Of a stretch of 64,000 nt of DNA, positions 52,716 through 62,679 are shown piece after piece. The position numbers were made by a program, and so were the translations under genes. The notes under the pieces are model-generated. The model was not told the DNA's origin. It made no database searches and was given only the letters and a program-made list of their open reading frames with translations. Location: positions 3,038,001 to 3,102,000 of the forward strand of contig NZ_VFMM01000001.1 in NCBI RefSeq assembly GCF_006715085.1, in the 5' to 3' direction. Origin of the DNA: Kribbella jejuensis (lineage in GTDB: Bacteria; Actinomycetota; Actinomycetes; Propionibacteriales; Kribbellaceae). Position 1 is the first letter of the stretch. The number at the start of each line of letters is the position of its first letter.

Positions 52716-54158
52716 TCAGGAGAGGGTGAGGGTGTAGGTGCCTCGGCTGCCGTATGTGGAGTAGCCGGTGTTGAGGGGGTTGGCGTAGCCGACGTTGTCG
52801 ATTCGTAGGTAGTAGGTGCCGGGTTGTAGAGCGGTGGTGATGGTGGCGCCCAGACCGGTGGGGGTGGCGGCGTCGGATTGGCCGGAGGCGGGGTCGTTCG
52901 AGGTGACAACGGTGCCGGAGCCGTTCAGGAGGTCGAGTTTGATGTCGAGGTTTCCGCCGACGGTCGCCGGGTTGGCCCGGGCGGTGTAGGTGCCGGCGGT
53001 GGTGATGTTCACGCGGTAGACGTCGGTGTCCGACTGCGCGGTGATGATGCCGGTGGCCGGAGTGCCGACGGTGAGTGCGGCTGCGGTGGCGGTGGTGTCG
53101 CCCGCCTCATCGGGGCGGAGGGCCAGCCCGTGCGTGCTGATGACGGAGTAGTCGTCTTCTTTGTTGTTGGCGTCGGCGTACTCGCCCTTGCTCCACTGGC
53201 TGATCGCCTTGGAGTACCCGACGCCCATGATCGGAGCCCAGGCGCCGTGACCCGCGTAGTACCCGACCGTCGACGTCCCGTCATGCGACAGGCCGACGTT
53301 GTGGCCGGCCTCGTGCGCGGCGGCCTCGGCGATGTTCTTCGCGCCGGTACCGACACCCTTGGTGAAGACGAGCGCAGGTTGGTAGTACGCGTGCCGGCTG
53401 GCGTTGTCGTACACCCCGACGTACGCGACGCCACCGCAGCGGCAGTCGGACTGGTACCAGGTGGTCGGGTCGATCACGACGCGCGTGCCGTACTGCTGGT
53501 CCGACGCCGAGGACCGGTCGATCGCCGCAGCGGTCGGCTCCTGCGTCGTCACGTCCACATCGAACGACGCGTAGTCCTCGGCGACACGAGCCCAGACATC
53601 GTGGACGACGTCCTGCTCGGCGGTACCGAAACTCGAAGGGTCGCCGTCGGTGTCGTACGGCGTGATGTTCACCGTCGCCGGCTTCGGACTCTGGTTCCAC
53701 GCTGTCCCGGTGATCGTGTGGCCGGTGAAGTCGAGGTAGATGACCCGGTTCGAGCCGGGCTTGCTGTGCAGCTCGAACGCTGGGCCAGTCGCCGCGGTGA
53801 CGGCCGACCTGGCCCAGCGCGGGGATGTCCCGGCGCTCGCCTTGCGCTCGGAGGTCGTGGCGACCGGCTCGCGGTAGAACAGCCGGCCGCCACGGTCGAG
53901 CCAGGCGGTCTTGTCGGTGCTCAGGATCTGCCGCAGGTGTTCGGTGCTCAACTTGTTCTGAACGGCAACCTCGGTCAGGCGGGACTGGACCCGGCCGAGT
54001 GCGGCCTGGCCCTGCTGCGCCTGGCCGAGCAGCTGGTCGATGGGAAGCGGAGCGGGCTGCTGGGCGTCGGCCTGGCTGCCGAGCACGACAGCAAGCGCTC
54101 CGAAGGCGACAACACCGGCAACGGCGAAAGCGCCGGTACGGCGGGGGCGGATTGGCAT
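52716..54158 (-). CDS. Secreted zinc metalloprotease (metzincin) with C-terminal PPC domain
   Basis: 480 residues. A signal peptide (about 1-32, basic start, AVAGVVAFGALAVVLG, cleavage near ADA-Q) and a propeptide-like region precede the catalytic domain. HEAGHNVGLSHD (282-293) is the metzincin HExxHxxGxxH zinc site and PIMGVGY (Met311) its Met-turn. From about residue 345 a pre-peptidase C-terminal (PPC) domain follows (DVYRVNITTAGTYT ... PGTYYLRIDNVG). An extracellular protease for nutrient use is likely. The operator at 54217 lies upstream. Confidence 0.92.
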   Translation of the reverse strand: MPIRPRRTGAFAVAGVVAFGALAVVLGSQADAQQPAPLPIDQLLGQAQQGQAALGRVQSRLTEVAVQNKLSTEHLRQILSTDKTAWLDRGGRLFYREPVATTSERKASAGTSPRWARSAVTAATGPAFELHSKPGSNRVIYLDFTGHTITGTAWNQSPKPATVNITPYDTDGDPSSFGTAEQDVVHDVWARVAEDYASFDVDVTTQEPTAAAIDRSSASDQQYGTRVVIDPTTWYQSDCRCGGVAYVGVYDNASRHAYYQPALVFTKGVGTGAKNIAEAAAHEAGHNVGLSHDGTSTVGYYAGHGAWAPIMGVGYSKAISQWSKGEYADANNKEDDYSVISTHGLALRPDEAGDTTATAAALTVGTPATGIITAQSDTDVYRVNITTAGTYTARANPATVGGNLDIKLDLLNGSGTVVTSNDPASGQSDAATPTGLGATITTALQPGTYYLRIDNVGYANPLNTGYSTYGSRGTYTLTLS

Positions 54159-54216
54159 GGGGCGGAAACTCCTCAGGTACTTCGGCGTGCCTCACTTGAC
54201 ATCTTCACGAAACGTG

Positions 54217-54237
54217 TACGCAAACGTACTTTGCGTA
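54217..54237. promoter_or_regulatory. Palindromic operator TACGCAAA-cgtac-TTTGCGTA
   Basis: A perfect 8-bp inverted repeat in the 148-base spacer between the divergent metalloprotease and YCII-like genes. TTGACA stands just to its left (54197-54202). LacI/TetR-type regulators bind dyads of this size; no regulator gene is adjacent. Confidence 0.6.
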
Positions 54238-54306
54238 GCCTGCCCGAAGGTCCCCTGTGCTGTATAGATTCGTCTCGGGATTTAACGGTGACTTGGGAGG
54301 GTTCCG

Positions 54307-54768
54307 ATGCGGTTCATGATGGTGTTCAAGGCCAACGAGGCGTCCGAGGCAGGACAGCCGCCGACCGAGGAGGGCCTGACCGCGATGGGCCTGGTGATGG
54401 CCGAGATGGCGGAGAAGGGCGTCCTGCTCGCCGGCGACGGGTTACTGCCGAGCTCGCACGGGTTCCGGCTGCAGCTGGACGAGGGCAAGCGGCGGGTGAT
54501 CGACGGGCCGTTCGCGGAGACCAAGGAGCTGATCGCCGGGTTCTGCCTGATCGAGGTCGCGTCCCGCGAGGAAGCGATGGAATGGGGCTGGCGCTGCATC
54601 GCAGCCGACGCGAAGGGCGGCGGCAACCCGGAGAGCTCCGGGCAGCTGGAGATCCGGCCGGTGGCGACGGCGGAGTACTTCGGCGACAACTACACCGACG
54701 AGGCGCGCGACCGGAACGACGTCACGTTCGCGAAGGCCGCGGAGAACCTTCAGAACAGCAGCACCTGA
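54307..54768 (+). CDS. YCII/DGPF-domain protein
   Basis: 153 residues. MRFMMVFKANEASEAG and RRVIDGPFAETKELIAGFCLIEV are the signature of the YCII-related DGPF family, dimeric ferredoxin-like proteins often found near ECF sigma factors. Biochemical role unknown. GGGAGGG precedes the ATG. Its last 19 bases overlap the convergent dehydrogenase gene. Confidence 0.9.
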   Translation: MRFMMVFKANEASEAGQPPTEEGLTAMGLVMAEMAEKGVLLAGDGLLPSSHGFRLQLDEGKRRVIDGPFAETKELIAGFCLIEVASREEAMEWGWRCIAADAKGGGNPESSGQLEIRPVATAEYFGDNYTDEARDRNDVTFAKAAENLQNSST

Positions 54769-55856
54769 CGGATCGACGTACCGGCGGCGAGGTCGTCGAA
54801 GGCGCGGTTGAGATCGTCCAAGCCGATCGTTGCCGTCAGCAGGCGGTCGACCGGTAGCCGGCCGGCTTGGTAGAGGGCGACGTACCTCGGGATGTCTCGG
54901 GACGGGACCGACGAGCCGAGGTACGAGCCTTTGACCGTGCGTTCTTCGGCGACCAGGCTGACGGCGGGGACGCTGAAGGACTGGGACGGGTGCGGCAGAC
55001 CGACCGTGATCGTGGTGCCGCCTCGTCTGGTCGCGGCATACGCCTGTGCGAGCACATTGGCGTTGCCGACGGTTTCGAAGGTGTACTCCGCTCCGCCGGC
55101 CGTCGCTGCTCGTACCTGCTCGACGGCGTCTTCGTCGCGGGCGTTGACGGTGGCAGTGGCGCCCAGCTCGCGGGCCAGGTCCAGCTTGGCCGGTACGACG
55201 TCTACGGCGACGATGGGGTAGGCGCCGGCCAGTACTGCGCCGAGGAGGGCGGAGAGACCTACGCCACCCAGGCCGAAGATGGCGGTACTGCGGCCTGCTC
55301 GCAGTTGGGCTGTGTTCACTACCGCACCTACGCCCGTCATGACGGCGCAGCCGAACAACGCCGCGATTTCCGGCGGGAGAGACGCATTGATCTTCACCGC
55401 CGAATGCGCCGAGATCACCGCATGATCCGCGAACCCGGACACACCTAGATGATGGTGTACGCCTTCGAGGCGATGGGCGCCGGACAACAGCGTCCCGGCT
55501 GTGTTGGCGGCGGCTCCTGGTTCGCAAAGGGCGGCCCGGCCCTCCGCGCAGGGGGTGCAGGTGCCGCAGGCGGGGACGAAGGCGCAGGCCACGACGTCGC
55601 CGGGCGCGAAGCCTGGGGCTTCGGAGTGGATGACTTCGCCGGTCGCCTCGTGGCCCAGGAGCATCGGCATCACGCGCGGGCGGGACCCGTCGATGACCGA
55701 CAGGTCGGAGTGGCAGAGGCCGGTGGCGCGGATCCGGATCAGGAGTTCGCCGGGCCCGGGCGGGGCGAGTTCGAGCTCTTCCACCTGCAGCGGCCGCGAG
55801 TCGGCGTACGGTGCCGGTAGGCCCATTTCCCGCAGTACAGCACCGCGCACGATCAT
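54750..55856 (-). CDS. Zinc-dependent alcohol dehydrogenase (class III-like MDR)
   Basis: 368 residues. [12 protein letters not shown] has the catalytic-zinc Cys, LGHEATGEV the His-Glu pair, and [15 protein letters not shown] supplies the four structural-zinc cysteines. [13 protein letters not shown] is the NAD motif. Similar to mycothiol- or glutathione-linked formaldehyde and aryl-alcohol dehydrogenases. The start overlaps the thioesterase stop as ATGA, so the two act in one pathway. Confidence 0.9.
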   Translation of the reverse strand: MIVRGAVLREMGLPAPYADSRPLQVEELELAPPGPGELLIRIRATGLCHSDLSVIDGSRPRVMPMLLGHEATGEVIHSEAPGFAPGDVVACAFVPACGTCTPCAEGRAALCEPGAAANTAGTLLSGAHRLEGVHHHLGVSGFADHAVISAHSAVKINASLPPEIAALFGCAVMTGVGAVVNTAQLRAGRSTAIFGLGGVGLSALLGAVLAGAYPIVAVDVVPAKLDLARELGATATVNARDEDAVEQVRAATAGGAEYTFETVGNANVLAQAYAATRRGGTTITVGLPHPSQSFSVPAVSLVAEERTVKGSYLGSSVPSRDIPRYVALYQAGRLPVDRLLTATIGLDDLNRAFDDLAAGTSIRQVLLF

Positions 55857-56269
55857 CGCATGATCCCTTCGAGCGCTTCCCGGATCCCGTCGGGTACCGG
55901 TACCGGCCGTCGGTCCACCCGGTCGACGAACACATGGACGAACCGCCCGACCGCCGCCGGCTGCTCCGAATCCTCCCGGAACAAGCCGATCTCGTACCGC
56001 ACGCTCGAATTCCCGAGCTGACCGCACCGCAAACCGGCGTCCACCACCCCGGGAAACTCGAGCGGCTGCTTGAACGTGCACTGCGAGTCCACGCACAACC
56101 CGATCACGTCACCGCGGTGGATGTCGAGCCCACCGGCGCGGATCAGGAAGTCGTTGATGACCGTGTCGAAGAAGCTGTAGTACTCGACGTTGTTGACGTG
56201 CCCGTAGACGTCGTTGTCCTTCCACCGCAGCGTGATCGCCAGGTGGTGCGGATACGCGTCACGCTCCAT
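55853..56269 (-). CDS. Acyl-CoA thioesterase (4HBT hotdog fold)
   Basis: 138 residues. [22 protein letters not shown] carries the Asp/His/Asn pattern of the 4-hydroxybenzoyl-CoA thioesterase family, with the hotdog helix after it. It cleaves an acyl-CoA of unknown chain. Coupled to the dehydrogenase gene by ATGA. Confidence 0.9.
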   Translation of the reverse strand: MERDAYPHHLAITLRWKDNDVYGHVNNVEYYSFFDTVINDFLIRAGGLDIHRGDVIGLCVDSQCTFKQPLEFPGVVDAGLRCGQLGNSSVRYEIGLFREDSEQPAAVGRFVHVFVDRVDRRPVPVPDGIREALEGIMR

Positions 56270-56350
56270 TGAGTGTCCCGTCACGGTTGTAGCTTGAACG
56301 ATAGCGGTGCCAAGGTAGCGGCAGCACAAGGCGCGACTACAGTGCGAGGC

Positions 56351-57688
56351 GTGCGGTTCATCCGGGATCTGTGGACGCTCCTGCAGCGACGGGACTTCCG
56401 GCGGTTGTTCGCGGTTCGGCTGACGTCGCAGTGCGGGGACGGAGTGTTCCAGGTCGCGCTGGCGTCGTACGTGCTGTTCTCGCCGGAACGAGCGCCGGAT
56501 GCCGCCGCGATCGCGGGGCTGTTCGCCGTCTCGCTGCTGCCGTACTCGGTCCTGGGCCCGTTCACCGGCGTACTCCTGGACCGCTGGTCGCGCCGGCAGA
56601 TCCTGTTCGGCGCGAACCTGACCCGCGCCGCGCTCGTCATCGGCGTCGGCGCGATCGTCGCGGCCGACAGTGCCGGCGTGCTGTTCTACCTCGCTGTCCT
56701 CCTGACGCTCGGCGTGAACCGCTTCCTGCTCTCCGGTCTGTCCGCCGGTCTCCCGCACGTCGTGGAGCGCGACGAGCTGGTGATGGCGAACGCGGTCACG
56801 CCCACGTCCGGTACGGCGTCCTTCCTGATCGGCGGCGGGATCGGCGCCGGTGTGAAGCTGCTGGTCGACTCCGACCTCGCCGTACTCGGGCTGACCGTGG
56901 TCATCTACACCGCCGCCGCCCTGCTCGCCCTCCGGCTCCGCCGCGACCAGCTCGGCCCGGACCTGAAGGGCGACGAACCGGGCATCCTCGAGGCGCTCGG
57001 GACGATCGCGGCCGGTCTGATCGACGGCGGCCGGCATCTTCGCGCACGCCGGCAACCCGCGTTCGGCCTGCTCGCGATCGGTTCGCTGCGGTTCTTCTTC
57101 GGGCTGATGACGGTCGCGATGATCCTGCTGTACCGCAACTACTTCTACGGTCCCGGGCAGCTCGACCAGGCGTTCGCCGCGCTCGCGATCGCGACGGGGG
57201 CGGTCGGCGCCGGGTTGTTCGTCGCCGCGCTGATCACGCCGTGGGGTACGCGGGTGATGTCACTGCGCCGATGGATCACCTGGTTGTTCGTCGGCGCCGC
57301 GGTTGCCAGCGCCGTACCGATCGGGTTCTACACCAAGCCCGCGCTGGTGATCGGTGGGTTCCTCGTCGGATTCTGCGCGCAGGGCATCAAGATCAGCGTC
57401 GACACCCTCGTCCAGACGGGTGTCGACGACGAGTACCGCGGCCGGGTCTTCGCGCTCTACGACATGATCTACAACGTCGGGCAGGTCTCGGCGGCCGCAC
57501 TCGGCGCGGCGATCCTGCCCGACAGCGGGAAGTCGTACCCGGTACTCGCGTTGATCGTGCTAGGTTTCGCGGTCACCGCGCTGGTCTACTCACGTGCCTC
57601 GCAGCGCGGTGATCGGCTGGATGGCGGAGGCCTTCCAGGCGGGGTACGTACCGGCGACCAGTCCGATGAACGCACCCAGCAGGGGTGA
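56351..57688 (+). CDS. MFS transporter
   Basis: 445 residues from the GTG before [19 protein letters not shown]; the frame is open earlier but initiation there would overlap the thioesterase promoter. About 12 helices; loop [18 protein letters not shown] matches the MFS antiporter A motif. Substrate unknown. The last 99 bases are antisense to the end of the convergent permease gene. Confidence 0.83.
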   Translation: MRFIRDLWTLLQRRDFRRLFAVRLTSQCGDGVFQVALASYVLFSPERAPDAAAIAGLFAVSLLPYSVLGPFTGVLLDRWSRRQILFGANLTRAALVIGVGAIVAADSAGVLFYLAVLLTLGVNRFLLSGLSAGLPHVVERDELVMANAVTPTSGTASFLIGGGIGAGVKLLVDSDLAVLGLTVVIYTAAALLALRLRRDQLGPDLKGDEPGILEALGTIAAGLIDGGRHLRARRQPAFGLLAIGSLRFFFGLMTVAMILLYRNYFYGPGQLDQAFAALAIATGAVGAGLFVAALITPWGTRVMSLRRWITWLFVGAAVASAVPIGFYTKPALVIGGFLVGFCAQGIKISVDTLVQTGVDDEYRGRVFALYDMIYNVGQVSAAALGAAILPDSGKSYPVLALIVLGFAVTALVYSRASQRGDRLDGGGLPGGVRTGDQSDERTQQG

Positions 57689-58858
57689 GCCGAACGCGAG
57701 CCGGTTGTCCAGGATCGGGGTCCAGTCGCGGACCCAGGACACGCTGACGGTCAGGATCACACCGACCGCCGTACCGAGCAGGCCGCCGAGGAAGCCGACG
57801 ATCACGCTCTCCACCAGGAACTGAACGGCGATGTGTCTTCGCGCGGCTCCGAGGGCTCTGCGGAGGCCGATCTCCGAGATGCGTTCCAGGACGGACAGCA
57901 GCGTCACGTTCGCGATCCCCAGACCGCCGACGAGAAGTGCGACCGCGCCGAGGAGCAGGAACAGCGCGTTCAGGTCGGACTCGACACCCTTGCGTACGGC
58001 GCCTTGCTTGGGCGGGGCGTCGACGCTCAGCGTGCTCGGGTCGTTCGGCTGGATCGCGATCGGGGCCTGCTGGGCGATCAGTTGCGCGGCGCCCACCGCC
58101 GTACGGATCTCGACCGCATCGGGCGATTCGAGGTGGTACGCCTGGCGCGCGGTGCCGTTCGGCATGATCACGGCGTCGTTCAGTTCCGCGCGGCCGCTGA
58201 CCGAGTCGAGGATGCCGATCACCGTGTACGGTTCGTCGCCGATGAACACCGCTGGTTGCGAGTCGACCCGGTTGATGCCGAGTCGCTCCGCGGCGTGCTT
58301 GCCCAGGACAACCACTTTGTCGGCGCGGCGGTCGTGGCCGTCGTCGAAGAACCTGCCGGTCTGGAGGACCGCGCGGACGGCGTCCCAGAGGCCGGCCGAA
58401 CCCGCCATCACCGGGAGCGCCTTGCCGGAACCGTCGTCGAGGCCGGTGACGTTCTGCACCAGGTCGGAGCCGATCTCCAGGTTGCTGACCGTGCCGACGG
58501 CTTCGACGCCGTTCAACCGCTGGATCCGGGCGGGAGCATCCCACGGAAGTTGCGTCGCCGCTTCCCCTTCCTGACCACCTTTGTCGTCCGGCTCCACTAC
58601 GACCCGCGTGGCAGCAGCCAGGTCGAACCGCTGCGTGATCTGCCCGGCCGCGGTCTGCCCGAGCCCGACGGTCCCCACCAGCGCCGCAACCCCCAGCACA
58701 GTGCCGAGGGTGGTGAGGATCAGTCGGGTCGGCCGGGCGGCGACACCGGCGAGTGCCTCGTCCAGCAGATCCCTTACCGCTGGACGAGACCTCAGCCGGC
58801 GTCGGCGCGACGTGGACGGCCCGCCGGTCGGGTCCGGGGGGCCTGCTTGGGTTACCAC
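57590..58858 (-). CDS. MacB/FtsX-type ABC transporter permease
   Basis: 422 residues: N-terminal helix (about 46-66), a large extracellular MacB-like core domain (about 70-300), then three C-terminal helices with ISEIGLRRALGAARRHIAVQFLVESV, the FtsX-type coupling segment. A mechanotransmission-type ABC protein rather than a channel. Its start overlaps the ATPase gene by 7 bases. Confidence 0.92.
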   Translation of the reverse strand: MVTQAGPPDPTGGPSTSRRRRLRSRPAVRDLLDEALAGVAARPTRLILTTLGTVLGVAALVGTVGLGQTAAGQITQRFDLAAATRVVVEPDDKGGQEGEAATQLPWDAPARIQRLNGVEAVGTVSNLEIGSDLVQNVTGLDDGSGKALPVMAGSAGLWDAVRAVLQTGRFFDDGHDRRADKVVVLGKHAAERLGINRVDSQPAVFIGDEPYTVIGILDSVSGRAELNDAVIMPNGTARQAYHLESPDAVEIRTAVGAAQLIAQQAPIAIQPNDPSTLSVDAPPKQGAVRKGVESDLNALFLLLGAVALLVGGLGIANVTLLSVLERISEIGLRRALGAARRHIAVQFLVESVIVGFLGGLLGTAVGVILTVSVSWVRDWTPILDNRLAFGSPLLGAFIGLVAGTYPAWKASAIQPITALRGT

Positions 58859-59541
58859 TGCAGGGTTCCGTCGACGATCCGGACCTGGCGTTGAGCACGG
58901 CGGCTGACGTGGTCGTCGTGGGTGATGACGGCCAGCGTCATGCCCTCGGCGTGCAGTTCGTCGAACACCTGCAGGATCGCCTCCGCGTTCATACTGTCCA
59001 GGTTTCCGGTCGGTTCGTCCGCGAGCAGCAGGCTCGGTTCCGCGACCAGCGCCCGCGCGATCGCCACCCGCTGCCGTTCCCCACCCGACAACGTCGTCGG
59101 CGCGAACTCCATCCGATGCGCGAGCCCCACCCGCTCCAGAGCGACGCGGGCCCGCGCGAGACGCTCCCGCCGCGGCACCCCGACGTACACCATTGAGAGC
59201 GCGACGTTCTCCAGAACGGTCCGATGGTCGAGCAGGTGGAAGGACTGGAAGACGAACCCGATCCGCTGCCCGCGCAGTACGGCGCGCCGACGCTCGCGCA
59301 GGCTCATCGTGTCCACCCCGTCCAACCGGTAGACGCCATCCGTTGGGTTGTCCAACAACCCGAGCAGATGCAGCAATGTCGACTTCCCGGACCCGGACGG
59401 GCCGACGATCGACAGGTACTCGCCCTGCCCGATGGTCAGATCGATCCCCTTGATCGCGCGTACTTCGGGCGGTCCGGGAAAGAAACGCCGTACCCCGATC
59501 ATCTCGACAACAGGCGCCGGCAACGCGACCGCGGTACTCAT
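58852..59541 (-). CDS. MacB/LolD-type ABC transporter ATPase
   Basis: 229 residues. Walker A GPSGSGKST (47-55), Q-loop VFQSFHLL, signature LSGGERQRVAIARAL (151-165), Walker B LLLADEPTGNLD, and H-loop ITHDD. It drives the permease encoded next. The ATG overlaps the adaptor stop as ATGA. Confidence 0.95.
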   Translation of the reverse strand: MSTAVALPAPVVEMIGVRRFFPGPPEVRAIKGIDLTIGQGEYLSIVGPSGSGKSTLLHLLGLLDNPTDGVYRLDGVDTMSLRERRRAVLRGQRIGFVFQSFHLLDHRTVLENVALSMVYVGVPRRERLARARVALERVGLAHRMEFAPTTLSGGERQRVAIARALVAEPSLLLADEPTGNLDSMNAEAILQVFDELHAEGMTLAVITHDDHVSRRAQRQVRIVDGTLQW

Positions 59542-60830
59542 TTGCCGACCACCACCTGATCGCCCTCGGACAGTTTCGCGTCGCCCTTCGGCGTCACCTG
59601 CGCGAAGCCGTCCGCCGACAGCCCGACCGTCACTGGTACCAGCTCCACCTGCCCGTTCCGCAGTACCTCGACCCGCGACGCGCCGTCCGACCCGGACGAC
59701 AAAGCGGCCAGCGGTACGGCGAGAACCTTGCCGCTCGTACTCTTCACCGGGATCGTCACGCGGACGTTCGCGTCCCGCAGTACGGCCAGCTGGCTCGCGG
59801 TCAACGCGTTCGGTGCGACCACGACGTCGTACTGCGTACCGTTCTTGGAGACCCGTCGTACCTTCGCGGCCACCGGCGTACCGTCGACGTCGAGCGAGGC
59901 CGCCATCCCGGCCTTCAACCGTTGCGCCGTCTCCGCGTCGACCTTGACCGTGACGACCAGCGACGCACCGCTCGCCGACATCACGACGCCGTTGACGGTC
60001 CCGCCGCGCTCGACCTTCACGTCGTCGACCCGGCGCGGGAGCGTCTTCACGTAGACGACCTCCGAGACCGGCAACGGCGTACCGGCCTTGAACTCGGCAT
60101 CGTTCAAGGTGGTTTTGGCATCGGACAGGTTCTGTTCCGCGTCGTCGACCGCACCCTGCTGTACCGACGTGTCCTTGGCGTGCGCCGCCTTGGCTGCCTT
60201 CAGCTGCGACTGCGCCTGGCGGAGCTGCTTCTTCGCCGCGTCGACCTGCTTCTTCGCCTGGTCGACCGCCTGCGTGAACCGCTCGTCGGGCTCGGGCGGG
60301 TCGTACCCGGCCGCGTCGTACAGCTTCTCCACCGCGGCCGAGGTGTCCAGCGTGTACTCGTCGTCGACCGTCCCCGGGTCGTACCCGAGGCGATCGAGCG
60401 TCTGCTCCAACTGCAGCACGTCCGGTCCCTTGCTCCCCGGTGACAACGTCCGGTACATCGGCAGTACGCCGGCCAGCCCGATCACCGGCCGCCCGGTGAT
60501 TTCCAGCAGCGCCTTGCCCTCGGTGATCGTCGATCCGACCGCCGGGACCTTGCCCGTGACGATCGCCGGTGTGGTCAGCCCGCTCGTCTCGACCCGAATG
60601 TTGACCGCACCGTCGAACGACGCGTCGCCCCGCCCGACCACCTTGCTGGACAGCACCTTCTTCGCCACCGGCACGGTGATCTGCGAGGCCGAGGGCGGCG
60701 CGGTCTTGGCGGCCGCATCCTCCGGCGACGTGATCCGGCTGCCCGCCGCGACTCCGATCCCGAGCGACACGACAGCCACGCCGGCCACGCCGACCAGCAC
60801 CCGGCGGCGGGACTTGGGCGAAGTGCTCAC
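59538..60830 (-). CDS. MacA/HlyD-like adaptor with peptidoglycan-binding domain
   Basis: 430 residues: membrane anchor (about 10-30), a beta/lipoyl-like part, a peptidoglycan-binding_1 domain (PGSKGPDVLQLEQTLDRLGYDPG, about 130-150), a coiled coil (about 185-250, AKKQVDAAKKQLRQAQSQLK) and C-terminal barrel domains. Actinobacterial MacAB-like systems use such wall-binding adaptors. The GTG overlaps the lipoprotein stop as GTGA. Confidence 0.87.
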   Translation of the reverse strand: MSTSPKSRRRVLVGVAGVAVVSLGIGVAAGSRITSPEDAAAKTAPPSASQITVPVAKKVLSSKVVGRGDASFDGAVNIRVETSGLTTPAIVTGKVPAVGSTITEGKALLEITGRPVIGLAGVLPMYRTLSPGSKGPDVLQLEQTLDRLGYDPGTVDDEYTLDTSAAVEKLYDAAGYDPPEPDERFTQAVDQAKKQVDAAKKQLRQAQSQLKAAKAAHAKDTSVQQGAVDDAEQNLSDAKTTLNDAEFKAGTPLPVSEVVYVKTLPRRVDDVKVERGGTVNGVVMSASGASLVVTVKVDAETAQRLKAGMAASLDVDGTPVAAKVRRVSKNGTQYDVVVAPNALTASQLAVLRDANVRVTIPVKSTSGKVLAVPLAALSSGSDGASRVEVLRNGQVELVPVTVGLSADGFAQVTPKGDAKLSEGDQVVVGK

Positions 60831-61873
60831 CGGTTCGCCATTTCGTCGCGATATGCCTCGAGCTCGGCCTTGTGCTGGTCGACGAACTCCTTCTCCTGCT
60901 CGTACTGGACCTTCTTGTACGCGTCGTCGTACCCCTTGGCCTTGCACTTCTGATCCGCCACCGCGAGCTCGATCTCGAGTTTGCGCAGGTCGGACAGCTT
61001 GGCCGCGTCGACCTTGTCGAACGACGGCGGGCCGGTGATCGTCTTCGCCGGACCACCCTTGGGCGGCGGCTGGTTCCCGGTCAGCGCGTCGAGCTTCTGC
61101 TGGATCTCGTTCCGCGGGTCCTCGGTCTTCTGGTACCCGGCGTGTCCGGCGTCGGCCATGCAGTCGGCCCAGGCGCTGGTCGCGTCCACGACGCGCTGGT
61201 CGGACTCGATCCGCTTCTGCAGCGCCTGGATGTCCTTGAACAGGCTGTCGAACTTCTTGAAGTCGACCATGCCCTTGTTGTCGCCGTACACCTGCTTGAC
61301 GGCCTTGCCGCGGCAGCCGAGGTCCTGCTCACCACTCGAGTTCGGCCCGCCGTCACCGCCCTGGATCAGCACCGCGCCGTTCCCGTTCGCGTTCGGTCCG
61401 TTCAGGGCCTTGTCGTACGCCTTCTGCGCGGTCGGCGAGAGCGCCTTGCGGATCTTGGTGTTCGGGTTGGTGTCGTCGTCAGCGGCCTTCGACCAGTCGA
61501 TCGTGCTGATCCCGTACCCGTACTGCTCGGCGAACTTGTCCGGCGGCAGGTTGAACGCGTCGTTGAACTTCCCCTTCGCGTTCTGTTCCGGCGGTACGGC
61601 GACGTACTCGAAACCGGCCGCCTTCATACACGCGGCGGTCGCGTCCTCGACCTTGCGCTGCTTGGCCAGGTCCTCCTCGGACGGCTGCTGCGCGCCACCG
61701 GCCCGGGTCGCGATCCGGAACGAGCCGCCACCGGACGAACTCACGAACCCGTCGCCCATGTACTCCGCGAGCGGGCTCTTGTCGCTCTTCTGATCGGACC
61801 CGACCGGAGCCTTGTCGTTCCCGCAACCGGCCAGCGCCAGGACCGCGATCACGGCCACTGCTGTTCTCTTCAT
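60827..61873 (-). CDS. Lipoprotein, first gene of the MacAB-like operon
   Basis: 348 residues. Lipobox LALAGC with Cys17. The mature part is helical and charged, with repeated cysteine segments TAACMKAAGFEY and WADCMADAGHAGY and a C-terminal lysine-rich helix. It is probably an outer-face sensor or substrate-binding partner of the exporter. A similar segment, TACLDAAGIKY, occurs in the sensor domain of the divergent histidine kinase. Confidence 0.85.
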   Translation of the reverse strand: MKRTAVAVIAVLALAGCGNDKAPVGSDQKSDKSPLAEYMGDGFVSSSGGGSFRIATRAGGAQQPSEEDLAKQRKVEDATAACMKAAGFEYVAVPPEQNAKGKFNDAFNLPPDKFAEQYGYGISTIDWSKAADDDTNPNTKIRKALSPTAQKAYDKALNGPNANGNGAVLIQGGDGGPNSSGEQDLGCRGKAVKQVYGDNKGMVDFKKFDSLFKDIQALQKRIESDQRVVDATSAWADCMADAGHAGYQKTEDPRNEIQQKLDALTGNQPPPKGGPAKTITGPPSFDKVDAAKLSDLRKLEIELAVADQKCKAKGYDDAYKKVQYEQEKEFVDQHKAELEAYRDEMANR

Positions 61874-61898
61874 GGCAGTGGAGCGTGCCGCCGGGGCC

Positions 61899-61919
61899 GT
61901 GAAGAACCTGTGAAGGACC
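61899..61919. promoter_or_regulatory. Direct repeats GTGAAGAACC / GTGAAGGACC, probable response-regulator site
   Basis: Two 10-base copies 11 bases apart in the 113-base spacer between the divergent lipoprotein and response-regulator genes. On the minus strand they read GGTCCTTCAC and GGTTCTTCAC. OmpR-family regulators bind head-to-tail repeats with one-turn spacing, so the adjacent regulator probably controls both operons here. Confidence 0.55.
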
Positions 61920-61986
61920 GGTTTGCACCCGATGCTCTCAGCCGATCTTCATCGGATTCTCATCATGTTCGGCGACATTGAGGACT

Positions 61987-62679
61987 ATGCCAGCGCGGAT
62001 CCTGGTCGCCGAAGACGACCTGAAGCAGGCGGAGCTGATCCGGCGGTACCTCGAACGGGAAGGGCACCTGACCGTCGTCGTGCACGACGGCCGGGAGGCG
62101 ATCGACGAGGCCCGCCGGCGCAGTCCGGACCTGCTGGTGCTCGACGTGATGATGCCGAAGGTCGACGGCCTCGACGTCTGCCGGGTGCTGCGCGCCGACG
62201 GGGACGTGCCGATCATCATGCTGACGGCGCGTTCGACCGAGGACGATCTGCTGCTGGGTCTCGACCTCGGTGCGGACGACTACCTGACCAAGCCGTACAA
62301 CCCGCGCGAGCTCGTCGCCCGGGTCCGGACCGTACTGCGACGCACGCGGATCCGGTCCGAGGGTGAGGTGTACCGGGTCGGCGACCTCGAGATCGACCCG
62401 TCGCGCCACGAGGTCCGGTTGACCGGGAAGCTGGTCGAGCTGACGCCGGCCGAGTTCAAGATCCTCGTGTGTCTGGCCGCCTCGCCGGGGCGGGCGTTCT
62501 CACGGCAGCAGTTGCTGGAGCACGCGTTCGGGTTCGACCATTACGTGTTCGACCGGACCGTCGACGTGCACGTGATGAACCTGCGGAAGAAGATCGAGCC
62601 GTCGCCCGGCGTACCGACGTACCTGAGGACCGTCTACGGCGTGGGGTACAAGCTGGTGGAGGCGGCGCATGCGACGTAG
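61987..62679 (+). CDS. OmpR-family response regulator
   Basis: 230 residues. Receiver domain with Asp10/Asp11, phospho-acceptor Asp53 (VLDVMMP), Thr80 and Lys102, then a winged helix (RQQLLEHAFG, DRTVDVHVMNLRKKIE, LRTVYGVGYKL). The ATG at 61987 has TTGAGG just before it. It overlaps the histidine kinase gene by 11 bases and likely regulates the divergent export operon. Confidence 0.95.
   Translation: MPARILVAEDDLKQAELIRRYLEREGHLTVVVHDGREAIDEARRRSPDLLVLDVMMPKVDGLDVCRVLRADGDVPIIMLTARSTEDDLLLGLDLGADDYLTKPYNPRELVARVRTVLRRTRIRSEGEVYRVGDLEIDPSRHEVRLTGKLVELTPAEFKILVCLAASPGRAFSRQQLLEHAFGFDHYVFDRTVDVHVMNLRKKIEPSPGVPTYLRTVYGVGYKLVEAAHAT

Noticed and set aside
52878..54857. A 659-codon open frame on the plus strand
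   Set aside because: Antisense to the metalloprotease, whose HExxHxxGxxH motif and signal peptide prove the other strand.
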